This document shows positions 24,556 to 34,100 of a stretch of DNA of 64,000 nucleotides, piece by piece. Under the pieces are notes generated by a model. The model was given only the letters and a program-made list of their open reading frames with translations, ran no database searches and was not told where the DNA came from. How positions within the stretch are numbered: position 1 is the stretch's first letter; every line of letters begins with the position of its first letter. This DNA comes from Kribbella steppae (lineage in GTDB: Bacteria > Actinomycetota > Actinomycetes > Propionibacteriales > Kribbellaceae), in contig NZ_SLWN01000008.1 of assembly GCF_004342025.1 (NCBI RefSeq), positions 1 to 64,000 on the forward strand, written 5' to 3'. Made by a program: the position numbers and the translations under genes.

Positions 24556-26153
24556 CAGTCGGAACTCCCAGATTGCTTGAGCCGGGCCACCGTGTAGTGG
24601 CCGCGGTAGTCGGTGAAGTACACCCGCGTCGCCTCCGGCACGTGGCCGCGCCACGACGCCGACGCCGCGTTGTAGGTCCGCCCGTCACTACCTTCGTAGT
24701 TGCCGGTGTAGAGGTAGGTGTGACCGTCGATGATGAAGATGTCCCCGGGCTGCAGCTGTCCCTCGTTGTTCAGGTTGTCGAACAGGTCGTACTTCCCTGA
24801 ACTCCGCAGGTAGTCCATCTGGACACTCGTCCCGCGGGGGGCGTACTCCGGGTCGGCACCGCTCATCCTCATCACCGTCGCCACGAACACACCGCAGTCG
24901 GTCAGCTCGTCCTGGCCGGAGGAGCCGTTGTGCTCGCTCACGGCCTGCGCGTACGTCGGATTGATCGGCTTGGGATCGTGACCGTGCCCGGGGGTGTCCC
25001 AGGCCAGCTGGAGCGCGGTCTCGACGATGGTGCCGCCGCCGCACCCACCGCCGCCGTCCTCGCCCCCGGCGCCCCCGCCGAAGGTGGCCAGCACCTCGCG
25101 GGCAGCGGTCTTGCGCTGGGTGTAGCGCGGGTTGCTGAGGTCCTCGGAGCCGGCGAAGCGTTCGAAGTACCGGCCGAAGGCGACCGCGGCGTCCTCGGCG
25201 GTGGTGGCCCGCTTGAGCATGTCGCCGGCGTGCCCCTCGGCGATCGCCGTCTCCCCGGCCAGCTGTTTCTTCAGGAACTCCAGCTGGTACTCCAGCGACC
25301 CGATGACCGCGTCGTCGATGCCGGCGGCGCGGGACGGGCTGATCATCTTGCCGGCCGGGGTCCACTGGACGATGCCCCAGCCGAGCGGGCTCGCGACCGC
25401 GTCGGACGGGTTGGTGACGTGGCCGGGCGGGGTGTTCTGCAGCCGGCCCGGCTCGACGCCGGACTCGTGGATCATGTTGCCGACGATCCCGGCGGCCTGC
25501 TCCTTGGAGTACCCGTTCGAGGCGAAGTAGTTGAACGCCTTCTGCTGGTTGTTCGACCCGACCAGGGTGCTGCAGCCACAGCTGCCCGGGTCGTCCTGGG
25601 CCTCCTCGCCGAAGGTGTCGTCGTCGGGATCGGGGTCGACGGCCTCGAGGTCGCCGCCCTCGTCCTTCTTGACCCACAGCTCGAAGTGCAGATGCTCGCC
25701 GCCCAGCCCGGGGCTGGCCTCGGAGCCCGATCCGGACGTGCCGATCTGGTCACCGCGCTTGACCTCTTGGTCGACCCGGACGGAGATGTCCTTGAAGAAC
25801 TTGTAGCGGGTCTCCACGCCCTCGTCGTGCTGGATCCGGATCTGGTTGTCCGAGATCGAGACGACCTTGCCGTCCTCGGCCGCGTAGACCTTGCTGCCCT
25901 CGTCGACGTCGAAGTCGATGCCGCGGTGCGGGCTCTGCCCGCGGCCGCCACCCTCCGACCAGTCCTGGTCGATTTCGTGCCGGTCGGTCGGCCAGGCGAG
26001 GGCCTTGCCCTCGCTCTGGGTGGGCACACAGCCGGCCGCGGCGGAGTCCGTGCCGGCCAGGCCGCCGATGATCAGCGCGAGCACGATCAGCAGCGGAAGG
26101 AACAGCACCAGCATGACGCCGCCGAGGATCGGCAGAGCTTTGCTGTCACCCAC
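24555..26153 (-). CDS. Three-domain peptidoglycan hydrolase (M23, phage-tail lysozyme, NlpC/CHAP-like)
   Basis: The 532-residue protein is anchored by an N-terminal helix (about 8-33). An M23/LytM metallopeptidase domain follows, with His76-x3-Asp80 (HRGID) and HLH (His154, His156). Next is a phage-tail-lysozyme-type domain (about 200-355, with IVGNMIHESGVEP, Glu230, and LGWGIVQWTPAGKM). The C-terminal part (about 375-525) looks like an NlpC/P60 or CHAP amidase: Cys420 in LTDCGVFVATV and His478 in DIFIIDGHTYLY. Such multi-blade hydrolases usually belong to conjugative elements or phage, opening the wall for a secretion channel. GTG 26153 has GAGGAG six bases upstream. Confidence 0.82.
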   Translation of the reverse strand: MGDSKALPILGGVMLVLFLPLLIVLALIIGGLAGTDSAAAGCVPTQSEGKALAWPTDRHEIDQDWSEGGGRGQSPHRGIDFDVDEGSKVYAAEDGKVVSISDNQIRIQHDEGVETRYKFFKDISVRVDQEVKRGDQIGTSGSGSEASPGLGGEHLHFELWVKKDEGGDLEAVDPDPDDDTFGEEAQDDPGSCGCSTLVGSNNQQKAFNYFASNGYSKEQAAGIVGNMIHESGVEPGRLQNTPPGHVTNPSDAVASPLGWGIVQWTPAGKMISPSRAAGIDDAVIGSLEYQLEFLKKQLAGETAIAEGHAGDMLKRATTAEDAAVAFGRYFERFAGSEDLSNPRYTQRKTAAREVLATFGGGAGGEDGGGGCGGGTIVETALQLAWDTPGHGHDPKPINPTYAQAVSEHNGSSGQDELTDCGVFVATVMRMSGADPEYAPRGTSVQMDYLRSSGKYDLFDNLNNEGQLQPGDIFIIDGHTYLYTGNYEGSDGRTYNAASASWRGHVPEATRVYFTDYRGHYTVARLKQSGSSD

Positions 26154-26336
26154 GATCGGCTCCTCGCTGGTTCAGCGGCCCTCCAACGGCGGATCGTGGA
26201 GAGGGGCGGCCACTGGGGAAATGCTGCCCGAAACCCGGGTCATCATGTCGGGAGTTATCCACAGGCCGGGCGGCCAATGGGGTGTCAACACCGGGTCGCG
26301 CGCGACAACGGACCTTGACTGGACGAGAATCCTCCC

Positions 26337-27005
26337 ATGTACGAACGGCTGCGGGTGGACCGCTCGACCACGGTGGACCGGGTGGTCGACGCACTGCGTG
26401 CCGCCCTGTTCGCCGGCGACCTCGAACCCGGTACGCCGTTACGCGAACAGCCACTCGCCGAGGCGCTGGGGGTCGCCCGGAGCACCGTTCGCGAGGCGAT
26501 GACCATGCTGGTCACCGAGGGTCTCGCGATCCGGGAGCCGAACAAGGGTGTCAGTGTCGCGATCCTGCACCCCGACGCGGTGGCGGACATCTGCCGGGCG
26601 CGGTTCGTGCTGGAGTCGGCCGGCATCCGGGCCTGGTTCGACGCCGACGAGGCCGCCCGGGAACGGGTCCGGGAGGCGATGCGGACGTTCGCCGCGACCG
26701 CCAAGGACGGCGCGGATCCCGAGGCGATGACCGAGACGCACCTCGCCATCCACCGCAGCCTGGTCGCCCTGACCGGCAGCGAGCGGCTGATCGCGACCGC
26801 CGACTCGGTCACCGGTGAGGCCCGGCTGGCGCTGGCCCGCGTGGACGCGCTGCGCCAGGACGCCCGCCAGCAGGTCGCCTCCCACCGCAAGCTGGTACGC
26901 CTGCTGGAGCGCGGCGAGCTCGACGAGTGCGTCGACGAGCTCCGCCGCCACCTGGCCGGCGCCAAGGAGTCCCTCCTCGAAGCCATCGCCATGCCCCACA
27001 CCTGA
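26337..27005 (+). CDS. GntR family regulator, FCD type
   Basis: The 222-residue regulator has an N-terminal winged helix (EQPLAEALGVARSTVREAMT) and a helical FCD domain (THLAIHRSLVALTGSERL, with ASHRKLVRLLERGE supplying a late metal-site His). It is transcribed toward the sugar operon that ends at 27032 on the opposite strand, with a 26-base gap. It probably senses a small acid or sugar acid. Candidates for control are the operon to its right or the dimethylargininase-like gene, whose promoter carries a FadR-type palindrome. An isolated DnaA-box word is at 26255-26263. Confidence 0.85.
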   Translation: MYERLRVDRSTTVDRVVDALRAALFAGDLEPGTPLREQPLAEALGVARSTVREAMTMLVTEGLAIREPNKGVSVAILHPDAVADICRARFVLESAGIRAWFDADEAARERVREAMRTFAATAKDGADPEAMTETHLAIHRSLVALTGSERLIATADSVTGEARLALARVDALRQDARQQVASHRKLVRLLERGELDECVDELRRHLAGAKESLLEAIAMPHT

Positions 27006-27031
27006 TCCACGGACCTCCGACGCGGGGGGAG

Positions 27032-29071
27032 TCAGGTGGGGGTGACGCCGGTTGCGGTGATGGTGTAGGTCGCGGGGCCGACGCGGAGGCCGGTCAGGCG
27101 GGCGTCCGGATCCAGGGCGCTGACCTGGGGGTTTGCGGTGACGGTGCCGTCCAGGGCGACCTCGATGCCGAAGACACCCTCCAGGATCAGGCTGACCCAG
27201 GAGCCGGACGACGAGCAGGACCAGTCGATCAGGTAAGGGAACTGCGGCGGCGACTTCCGCGCGCCGCCGGCCATCGCAGGCACCGCCTCCTCGACGAAGT
27301 GCGCCTGACCGCACGGCCCTTGGTTGGCCGAGCGTGCCAACCCCGGCAGCCAGTCCAGTACGACGTCGCCACGCCCGAGCGCGAACAACGCCCGCCCAGC
27401 GTCCGCCGGCCAGGCCGGGTAGGCACCGTTCCACTGGTGATCCGGCCGCAGGCTGAAAGCAGCATCCGCGTCGTACGGCGAGAGCGCGCGCATCCAAGTG
27501 GGTGTCTGCAGCTCCCGCTGGAAGAACGAGACCATCTCCGTCCGCTGCTCCGCGGAGAGGTCCGACGCGAACGTCGTACCCACGATGTTGAAGTCGTAGC
27601 AGTGCCGCACCGGGACCAGTGAGCCGTCCGGCTGCCGCGCGTGCCAGAAGCCTTCGCCCTCGACGTAGAGCTCGTTGACATGACCCGCCTGCTCGTCAGC
27701 CTCTTTGAGCAACAGCGAGGCCCGGTCGTCGTCGCCCGACCGCGAAGCGACCTCGGCTGCGACCCGCATGCACCACACGTTGGCGGCATTGAAGCTGGCC
27801 ACCTCGTGCACGTAGCTGCTCACGCACTCCATCAGGTTGTCGATACCGCCGTAGTCCGCCAGCGCATGCTCACCACGCAGCCCACGCCAGGCGGTCGCCC
27901 AATCGTGCACGTGCTCCGACATCGGCTTCGCACCCACTGGCGCGTCCAGGAACGGGGTATCTCCGGTGAAGCGGACGTAGTCGCGCACCAGCCGCGTCAT
28001 GGCGAAGTCGTTGACCGAGTACCAGTAGCCGACCGGTCCGCCGGTCAACCACTCGGTCCCGAAGTGCTTGTGGGTATCGAGGCCGACCCAGTGCTCGATG
28101 TGCTTGCGCATCGGCTCCGGGTCGAGCAGCGCATGGGTCAGCGAGGACAGGCTGTAGTCCCAGATGAACGTGGTGGTCTGCCAGTACCGCGGCATCAACG
28201 TGTCGTACGTCCGCCCGATCACACTCGCCGGGTTGTCCCGCCGGAACCACACCACACCGAGAACGCCCCACCAGTACAGCTTCCGCAACGCCTCGTTCGA
28301 CGTCTCCAGAATCGGCAGCGACCCACTGAACCCGTCACCCGCCGGATCGAACGCATCCGCCAGCGCCTTGTCCCAAGCCTCCTCGGCCCCAGCAAAGACA
28401 GCCGGTACGTCGGCCACACACGCGTCGTAGTGGGTCGTCGCCTCAGCCAGGTCCCCAGTCAGCACGTGCACATAGCCAACGCGCGCACGCCCCGAGCCAT
28501 CCAGCACAACTGTTGCCTCAAGCATCGAGCGATCGACAGACGCCGGTACGTCGAGACCCTGCAAGCTCACCGCGGATCCGGACTCCCCGGTACCGACCAC
28601 GCGATCATCGACCGTGGTCAGTGTGTTCGGCTCCGACGGCGGCTCAGGCTTCAACCACCCACTCGGCGAGCGAGTCGCCGTACTGTCCAACGCAAAACCC
28701 AGCCGCACCGAGCGACCCGGTGCGCCGGAAACCTCCAGTTGTACGACGACAGCCGGCCGGCCCGGCGCACACGCGGTCACCGACCGCAGCGTCAACCCGT
28801 CGACGACCGTCGACCGCACCACGTGGTCCGGACGCCAGACGACGTCGACCGAGCCGCCGTACGAGCGGGCCAGCCGCCCGTCGACGTACAGCTGTCCGGT
28901 GATGCAGTCGCCGTGCGAGTACGGCGGGAAGTTCACCGAGCGAATCGCGAACACGTCGAGGTCGACCTGCGCGGTGCCCAGGAAATTGGTCAACCCGGGC
29001 GGGTTGAACATGTCGTCGTACGTGTGGGTCAGGACGTCGCTCGCCAGATCGGCGGAACGAGGGATGCTCAT
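27032..29071 (-). CDS. Six-hairpin (alpha/alpha-barrel) glycosidase
   Basis: The 679-residue protein has an N-terminal beta-sandwich (about 1-230) and a C-terminal alpha/alpha toroid (about 270-600) with long Trp-rich blocks (RYWQTTTFIWDYSLSSLTHA, FGTEWLTGGPVGYWYSVNDF, GTVTANPQ near the end). This is the layout of six-hairpin glycosidases such as GH63, GH37 and GH78 relatives. No signal peptide is seen, so it acts on imported oligosaccharide. It is the last gene of the eight-gene operon, sharing four bases with the enolase gene. The exact GH family and linkage are not assignable. Confidence 0.75.
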   Translation of the reverse strand: MSIPRSADLASDVLTHTYDDMFNPPGLTNFLGTAQVDLDVFAIRSVNFPPYSHGDCITGQLYVDGRLARSYGGSVDVVWRPDHVVRSTVVDGLTLRSVTACAPGRPAVVVQLEVSGAPGRSVRLGFALDSTATRSPSGWLKPEPPSEPNTLTTVDDRVVGTGESGSAVSLQGLDVPASVDRSMLEATVVLDGSGRARVGYVHVLTGDLAEATTHYDACVADVPAVFAGAEEAWDKALADAFDPAGDGFSGSLPILETSNEALRKLYWWGVLGVVWFRRDNPASVIGRTYDTLMPRYWQTTTFIWDYSLSSLTHALLDPEPMRKHIEHWVGLDTHKHFGTEWLTGGPVGYWYSVNDFAMTRLVRDYVRFTGDTPFLDAPVGAKPMSEHVHDWATAWRGLRGEHALADYGGIDNLMECVSSYVHEVASFNAANVWCMRVAAEVASRSGDDDRASLLLKEADEQAGHVNELYVEGEGFWHARQPDGSLVPVRHCYDFNIVGTTFASDLSAEQRTEMVSFFQRELQTPTWMRALSPYDADAAFSLRPDHQWNGAYPAWPADAGRALFALGRGDVVLDWLPGLARSANQGPCGQAHFVEEAVPAMAGGARKSPPQFPYLIDWSCSSSGSWVSLILEGVFGIEVALDGTVTANPQVSALDPDARLTGLRVGPATYTITATGVTPT

Positions 29072-30282
29072 GAGGGGTCGGCCCAATCGGTGTTCGGGAG
29101 CAGGGGGTACCAGTCCGGTCTGGCCGGGTCCCGGTCGTAGGGATAGGGGCCGAGTTCGCGGAATAGTTCGGCGTACTCGGCGAGTTTGTCGCGGTCCAGT
29201 TCGACACCGAGCCCGGGTCCGTCCGGTACGGCGATCGCGCCGCCGTCGTACGGAATCTTGCCGCCGGCAATGATGTCGTCGCGCAGGTGGTGGTAATGCG
29301 CGTCGGCGGCGAAGGACAGGTTCGGTACGACGGCGCCCAGGTGCAGCATCGTCGCCAGCTGGATGCCGAGCTCGCCGGAGGAGTGCACGGCGACGCCGAG
29401 CTGGAAGGTCTCGCAGACGCCGGCGGCCTTGATACACGGCCGGATGCCGCCCCAGAACGTGGTGTCGAGCAGGATCACGTCGACGGCGGGGTCGCGGATG
29501 TTCGCGGCGAGCTGTTCGAAGTTCACCACCACGGTGTTGGTGGCGAGCGGGATCGAGGTCTTCTCGCGGACCCGGCGCATCCCGTTCAGGCCCCAGGTCG
29601 GGTCCTCGAGGTAGTCGTTGTCGAGGTCCTCGATCCCGCGGGCGAACCGGATCGCCTCCTCGACACCGAAGGCGCCGTTCGGGTCGAACCTCACCCGGTG
29701 CCCGGGGAACGCCTCGGCCAGCGCGCGGAAGCACTCACGCTCGTAGTCCGGCGGGAAGACGCCGCCCTTCAGCTTGTGCACGCTGAACCCATGCTCGTCG
29801 ACGAGGTCTCGCGCGTGCTTCACCAACTGCTCGGCCGTCCGGATCTCACCGGTCCCGTCGTCAGCTGGATGGCGGAAGAACAAGTAGCTCGCGAACGGCA
29901 CCCGGGAGCGGACCTTTCCGCCGAGAAGCTCGTGCACAGGGACGCCGAGATTCTTGCCCTGCAGGTCGAGACAGGCGAATTCGACCGCGGCCAGCAGCTG
30001 GGTCCGGTTGTTGTAGAGGCTCGCGGTCGGGTTGGCGAGCATCCAGCGCAACGCCTCGGTGCGGGCCGGATCATGGCCGACCAGATACTGCTTCAGACCG
30101 GTCACGGCAGCCTCGGCACTCTGGCCGCCGCCACCCATCTCCCCCAGTCCGATCAGCCCGTTGTCGGCCTCGATCTCGACCACGGTCCGCACGAAGCGGC
30201 CCCAGTGCGCGCCGTTGCTGTGCCGCAGCGGTGCCTCGAGCGGCATCGTCACGGTCGTCGCCCGGATGTCAACGATTTTCAC
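29068..30282 (-). CDS. Enolase-superfamily sugar-acid dehydratase, glucarate-dehydratase-like
   Basis: The 404-residue enzyme has an enolase capping domain then a TIM barrel with the KxK pair Lys170-Leu-Lys172 (VHKLKGG), metal ligands Asp200 (RFDPNG) and Glu226 (YLEDPTWG), and His300 (GVAVHSSGEL). FDPNG, LEDP and PLATN are typical of the glucarate dehydratase group, which dehydrates hexarates to 5-keto-4-deoxyglucarate. A related acid sugar is possible. GTG 30282 has GGAGG seven bases upstream and overlaps the SDR stop by four bases. Confidence 0.85.
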   Translation of the reverse strand: MKIVDIRATTVTMPLEAPLRHSNGAHWGRFVRTVVEIEADNGLIGLGEMGGGGQSAEAAVTGLKQYLVGHDPARTEALRWMLANPTASLYNNRTQLLAAVEFACLDLQGKNLGVPVHELLGGKVRSRVPFASYLFFRHPADDGTGEIRTAEQLVKHARDLVDEHGFSVHKLKGGVFPPDYERECFRALAEAFPGHRVRFDPNGAFGVEEAIRFARGIEDLDNDYLEDPTWGLNGMRRVREKTSIPLATNTVVVNFEQLAANIRDPAVDVILLDTTFWGGIRPCIKAAGVCETFQLGVAVHSSGELGIQLATMLHLGAVVPNLSFAADAHYHHLRDDIIAGGKIPYDGGAIAVPDGPGLGVELDRDKLAEYAELFRELGPYPYDRDPARPDWYPLLPNTDWADPS

Positions 30283-31037
30283 TTCTGATCCTCCGGCAGT
30301 ACGACGGCCAACCCAGCGGTCAGCCCACCATCGACCTTCACGTCCGCCCCGGTGACGAAAGCCGCAGCCGGAGACGCCAGGAAATGGATGACCTCGGCAA
30401 CTTCTCCCGGGGTCGCCACCCGGCCGAGCGGATGCGACCGACCCCATTCGGCGACCACCTCGTCAGTCGACCGCCCGCCACCGAACTCGGCGGCCGACGT
30501 CCGCAGCATCGGCGTGTCCACCGAACCCGGGCAGACCGCGTTCACGCGAACCCCATCGGGAGCATGATCCACCGCCATCGCCCGGACCAGCGACAACAGC
30601 GCACCCTTCCCCATCGAGTACGCCGCCACACTCTTCTGAGCCGCATACGCCTGCACCGACGCGACCACCACGACGCTCCCACCCCGCGGGAGCTTCGGCA
30701 CGAACGCCTGGCAGGCGAAGAACACCCCGCCGACGTTGACCGCCATCACCTCGTCGTAGACGGAGTAGGACGTGTCCACCACGGTCCCGTAGCGCTGGAC
30801 GCCTGCGGCACACACGAGCGCGTCGACCTGGTCGACTTCCTGTGCGGCAGCGGACAACGCCTCCCGGTCGCCCACATCCACGGTGATGCCACGAACATCC
30901 AGCTCGTCCGACAGCGCGGCCAGCGCGTCCGCGTCCCGGTCGAGAGCGACGACTTGGTCGCCCCCGGCAACGAACCGCTCCACCGCACCGCGGCCGATGC
31001 CGGCGGCTCCCCCGGTGACAACAACTGTGCGACTCAT
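30279..31037 (-). CDS. Short-chain dehydrogenase/reductase
   Basis: This classical SDR of 252 residues has TGGAAGIG, CAAG, Ser in VASVQAYAAQ and YSMGK, and ends in the usual VDGGLTAG. In its operon, between sugar permeases and a sugar-acid dehydratase, it most likely oxidises the imported sugar to a lactone or keto form. The cofactor is probably NAD, as an Asp (VVALDRDAD) follows the second strand. The gene starts nine bases past the permease gene and overlaps the next gene by four. Confidence 0.85.
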   Translation of the reverse strand: MSRTVVVTGGAAGIGRGAVERFVAGGDQVVALDRDADALAALSDELDVRGITVDVGDREALSAAAQEVDQVDALVCAAGVQRYGTVVDTSYSVYDEVMAVNVGGVFFACQAFVPKLPRGGSVVVVASVQAYAAQKSVAAYSMGKGALLSLVRAMAVDHAPDGVRVNAVCPGSVDTPMLRTSAAEFGGGRSTDEVVAEWGRSHPLGRVATPGEVAEVIHFLASPAAAFVTGADVKVDGGLTAGLAVVLPEDQK

Positions 31038-31046
31038 ATCCGCCTT

Positions 31047-31871
31047 TCAGAACTGACCGAGGGCCAAGCCTCGGGAGAAGAAGCGTTGTGCAGCCAGGAA
31101 CAGGACCACGGTCGGAAGCGAGACCAGGAGGCCGCCCGCCAACACCGTGGGCAGTGCGGCGCCGCCGTACGTGCTCTGGAGACCGGTCAGGGCCGGCATG
31201 ATCGGGCGGACCGACTCGGACTGGCTCAGCGTCAGGCCGAGCAGCAGGTCGTTCCAGACGAAGGTGGCCTGCAGGATGAAGATCGCGGCCAGCGCCGACC
31301 CGGCCATCGGCAGGTAGATGCTGCGGAAGATCCGGAACATGCCACCACCGTCGACGATCGCCGCCTCGAAGACGCTGCGCGCGATCCCGGTGAAGAAGTT
31401 GCGCATCACGAAGGCCGAGAACGGCACACTGATCGCGGTGTAGACGATGATCATGCCGACCCGGGTGTCGTAGAGGCCTGAGTCGGCGTACCCGGAGAAC
31501 AGCGGCATCAGCACCATCTGCAGCGGGAAGATCGTGCCGCCGAAGATGAAGATGAACCACAGGAAGCCGTAGCGCAGCCGCAGCACCACGATCGCGTACC
31601 CGGCCGCGGCGCCGATCAGCACCGCGAGCACCGGAGACACCACGCTGTACAGCGTCGTCGCCACCAGGGTGTCGCCGAGCGCGGCCTTGTCCCAGGCCTC
31701 CGCGAAGTTGCCGAACAGCGAGAACCCGGCCGGCTTCCACACCGACGCCGCGTCGTACCCGTCGACGGACTTGGACGCGTTCACGATCAGCAGGTAGACG
31801 GGTGCGAGCCAGATCAGTCCGAGGACGACGAGCACCGCCGTACGGATCGGGCCGGAGGAGGTCTTGTTCAT
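31047..31871 (-). CDS. Carbohydrate ABC transporter permease, MalG type
   Basis: The 274-residue inner-membrane protein has six helices and the EAA loop (EAAIVDGGGMFRIFRSIYLP) that docks with the ATPase. It belongs to the CUT1 family, which imports oligosaccharides and polyols. The partner permease gene overlaps it by four bases. As in many actinobacterial CUT1 operons, no ATPase gene is present; a shared MsiK-like ATPase encoded elsewhere is inferred. Confidence 0.92.
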   Translation of the reverse strand: MNKTSSGPIRTAVLVVLGLIWLAPVYLLIVNASKSVDGYDAASVWKPAGFSLFGNFAEAWDKAALGDTLVATTLYSVVSPVLAVLIGAAAGYAIVVLRLRYGFLWFIFIFGGTIFPLQMVLMPLFSGYADSGLYDTRVGMIIVYTAISVPFSAFVMRNFFTGIARSVFEAAIVDGGGMFRIFRSIYLPMAGSALAAIFILQATFVWNDLLLGLTLSQSESVRPIMPALTGLQSTYGGAALPTVLAGGLLVSLPTVVLFLAAQRFFSRGLALGQF

Positions 31872-32797
31872 CGCGAGTCTCCGTCCGAGAGCTGGTAGCG
31901 CAGGTAGAGGATCGACGCGGCGAATGTGACCAGGCTGAGGAACAGGGCGATCGCGGAGCCCTGGCCGTAGTCGTTCAGCACGAAGGTCTCCTTGTACATG
32001 GAGAGAGCGAGCGTCTCCGACGACGTACCGGGACCGCCCTGCGTCATCACCCAGACCACGTCGAACGTCTTGAGGCTGCCGACGATCGACAGCCCGATCA
32101 CCACAGTGGTGATCGGCCGGAGCTGCGGCCAGAGGTGGTGCAGGAACAGCCGGAAACCCTCCGCGCCGTCCAGCCGGGCAGCCTCCAGCGGCTCGGCCGG
32201 AATGGACTGCAACCCGACCACGAACAGCAGTGCGTTCACACCGGCCGCCTGCCAGGTCACCGCCACGATCATCATCAGCGTGTTGCCCGGACCGGCCTGC
32301 AGCCAGCCGGTGTGCTCACCCGGCAGCCCGAAGAAGCCGAGTGCCTGGCCGAGCGCGCCGTCCGGCTGCAGCACGAACCCCCAGATGACGCCAACGGCCA
32401 CACCGGAGATCGCGTACGGCAGCAGGAACGGCAACCGCAGCCACGTGCCCCACTTGTGCCCATAGGTCAGTACGGCGACCAGCAGCCCGAGCACCACCGG
32501 GAGCGTCACCATGCCGACGACCCACAGCAGCGTGTTGACCAGCGCCCCCACCAGGTCCGGGTCGCTGAACATCGCCTTGTAGTTGGCCAGCCCGGACCAC
32601 ACCGGCGACGCGAGGCCGTCGTAGTCGGTGAAGCTGACGTACGTCGTCCACAGGAACGGCAGGTAGAGCAGCAGTGCAACCACGGCCGCGGCCGGCAGCC
32701 CGAACAGCGGTGCCGACCGGCCACCGGTCTGCAACGAACGCCCGCGGACCGGCGCCCGCTTCACAGGCGCCGGTCGCTGGAGAGTGGAGGAGGTCAC
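31868..32797 (-). CDS. Carbohydrate ABC transporter permease, MalF type
   Basis: The 309-residue permease has six membrane helices after a basic N-terminal tail and the EAA motif in EAARLDGAEGFRLFLHHLWP. It forms the heterodimeric channel with the MalG-type protein. Start ATG at 32797 overlaps the binding-protein stop by four bases, and its own stop overlaps the next gene by four bases. Confidence 0.92.
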   Translation of the reverse strand: MTSSTLQRPAPVKRAPVRGRSLQTGGRSAPLFGLPAAAVVALLLYLPFLWTTYVSFTDYDGLASPVWSGLANYKAMFSDPDLVGALVNTLLWVVGMVTLPVVLGLLVAVLTYGHKWGTWLRLPFLLPYAISGVAVGVIWGFVLQPDGALGQALGFFGLPGEHTGWLQAGPGNTLMMIVAVTWQAAGVNALLFVVGLQSIPAEPLEAARLDGAEGFRLFLHHLWPQLRPITTVVIGLSIVGSLKTFDVVWVMTQGGPGTSSETLALSMYKETFVLNDYGQGSAIALFLSLVTFAASILYLRYQLSDGDSR

Positions 32798-34083
32798 TTC
32801 TGCTTGGCCCAGTACGCGTCCGCCTCGGCCTGGATCTTCTGCAGGCCCGGCATCGGGTCACCCGGCTTGGTCACGAACGCACCGAACACCTCGAGCGCCT
32901 TGTTCGCGACCGGTACGGGCGTCGCCTCGAACCAGCGGTTGATCAGCCGGTAGCCGTCACCGCCGACATCCTTGTTCAGGGAGGCCAGGCTCGGGTCCTT
33001 GACCTCGGCCTTGGGGTTGAAGGACAGGTCGCCGCGGGAGTTGGCCCAGGCGGTCTGCGCCTGCGGGGTGACCCACCACTCGGTCCACTTCTTCACCGTG
33101 GAGGTGTGCTCACTCTGAGCCGCCGAGCACACCGGGCCGGTCTCGAAGATCATCGAGGTCTTCGGCAGACCGGCGTTCACGTTCGGGATGATGAAGAAGT
33201 CGTAGTCGGTCCCGGCCTTCATCTTCAGCGAGTTGAGGTTGCCGCTGAACCAGGTGCCGAAGTTGATCATCGCGACGTCACCGTTCTTCAGCTGCGCCTG
33301 CGGCTCGGTCTTCGAGCCCGGGTCGCTGAAGTAGCCGGCGTCGATCATCATCTTCCACTCGTTCATCACCTCGACCACGCCCGGGTCGGTGTACTTCGCC
33401 TTCCCCGCGGCGAGGGCGTCGTACAGGTCCGGGTCCTTGCCGGCCAGCAGTGTCTCGAACCAGACGAAGCTGAACAGGATGTTGGTCTGGTAGAACGGCT
33501 TCACGCCGGCCGCCTTGACCTTGTCGGCGACCGCGAGCAGCTCCGGCCAGGTCTTCGGGGTCTGGGTGATCCCGGCCTTCTTGAAGACGGCCTTGTTGTA
33601 GTACATCACCCAGTAGCCGGCGTTCAGCGGTACGCAGTACTGCTTGTCGTCGTAGGTGAAGTACTGCTTGAGCTGCTCCGGCACGTTGCCGTCGGCAACC
33701 GCCTTGGTCCACTGGTCGGTGGTCTCGGCGACCAGCTTCTGGTCGACCAGGTCCTCCAGCTCCTTGCCGGTGTGCCAGGTGAACAGGTCCGCCTTCTCCT
33801 TGGTCCGGAACGACGACCGGATGAATGCGGTGTAGGTGTTGGAGTCGGAGTACCCGACCGGCTCCATCCCGACCCCGATGTCCTTCTTGCTGGCCGCGCC
33901 GACCTGGACGAAGGCGTCCTTCCAGCCGCCCTTGTCGTTGTAGAACTTCAGCGAGTCGACCGGCTTGTCCTCGCCCTTGGCGGCCTCCGAGCCGCCACCG
34001 CCGCCGCCCCCGCAGGCGGTCAGCACGAGCGCGCCGGCCACCGCCAGAGCGGTCAGTGCTTTCCGGTTGGTGATGCGTTGCAT
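32794..34083 (-). CDS. Extracellular sugar-binding lipoprotein of an ABC importer
   Basis: The 429-residue protein has a lipoprotein signal (ALAVAGALVLTACGGG; Cys after LTA) followed by a glycine spacer and a family-1 solute-binding fold (LNAGYWVMYYNKAVFKKAG is the usual hinge block). It captures sugar outside the cell for the two permeases encoded next. Seventeen bases separate it from the GntR gene upstream. The ligand is not readable, but operon partners point to a uronic or other acidic sugar or its oligomer. Confidence 0.92.
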   Translation of the reverse strand: MQRITNRKALTALAVAGALVLTACGGGGGGGSEAAKGEDKPVDSLKFYNDKGGWKDAFVQVGAASKKDIGVGMEPVGYSDSNTYTAFIRSSFRTKEKADLFTWHTGKELEDLVDQKLVAETTDQWTKAVADGNVPEQLKQYFTYDDKQYCVPLNAGYWVMYYNKAVFKKAGITQTPKTWPELLAVADKVKAAGVKPFYQTNILFSFVWFETLLAGKDPDLYDALAAGKAKYTDPGVVEVMNEWKMMIDAGYFSDPGSKTEPQAQLKNGDVAMINFGTWFSGNLNSLKMKAGTDYDFFIIPNVNAGLPKTSMIFETGPVCSAAQSEHTSTVKKWTEWWVTPQAQTAWANSRGDLSFNPKAEVKDPSLASLNKDVGGDGYRLINRWFEATPVPVANKALEVFGAFVTKPGDPMPGLQKIQAEADAYWAKQK

Positions 34084-34100
34084 GGTGCGTCCTCTCAGCT

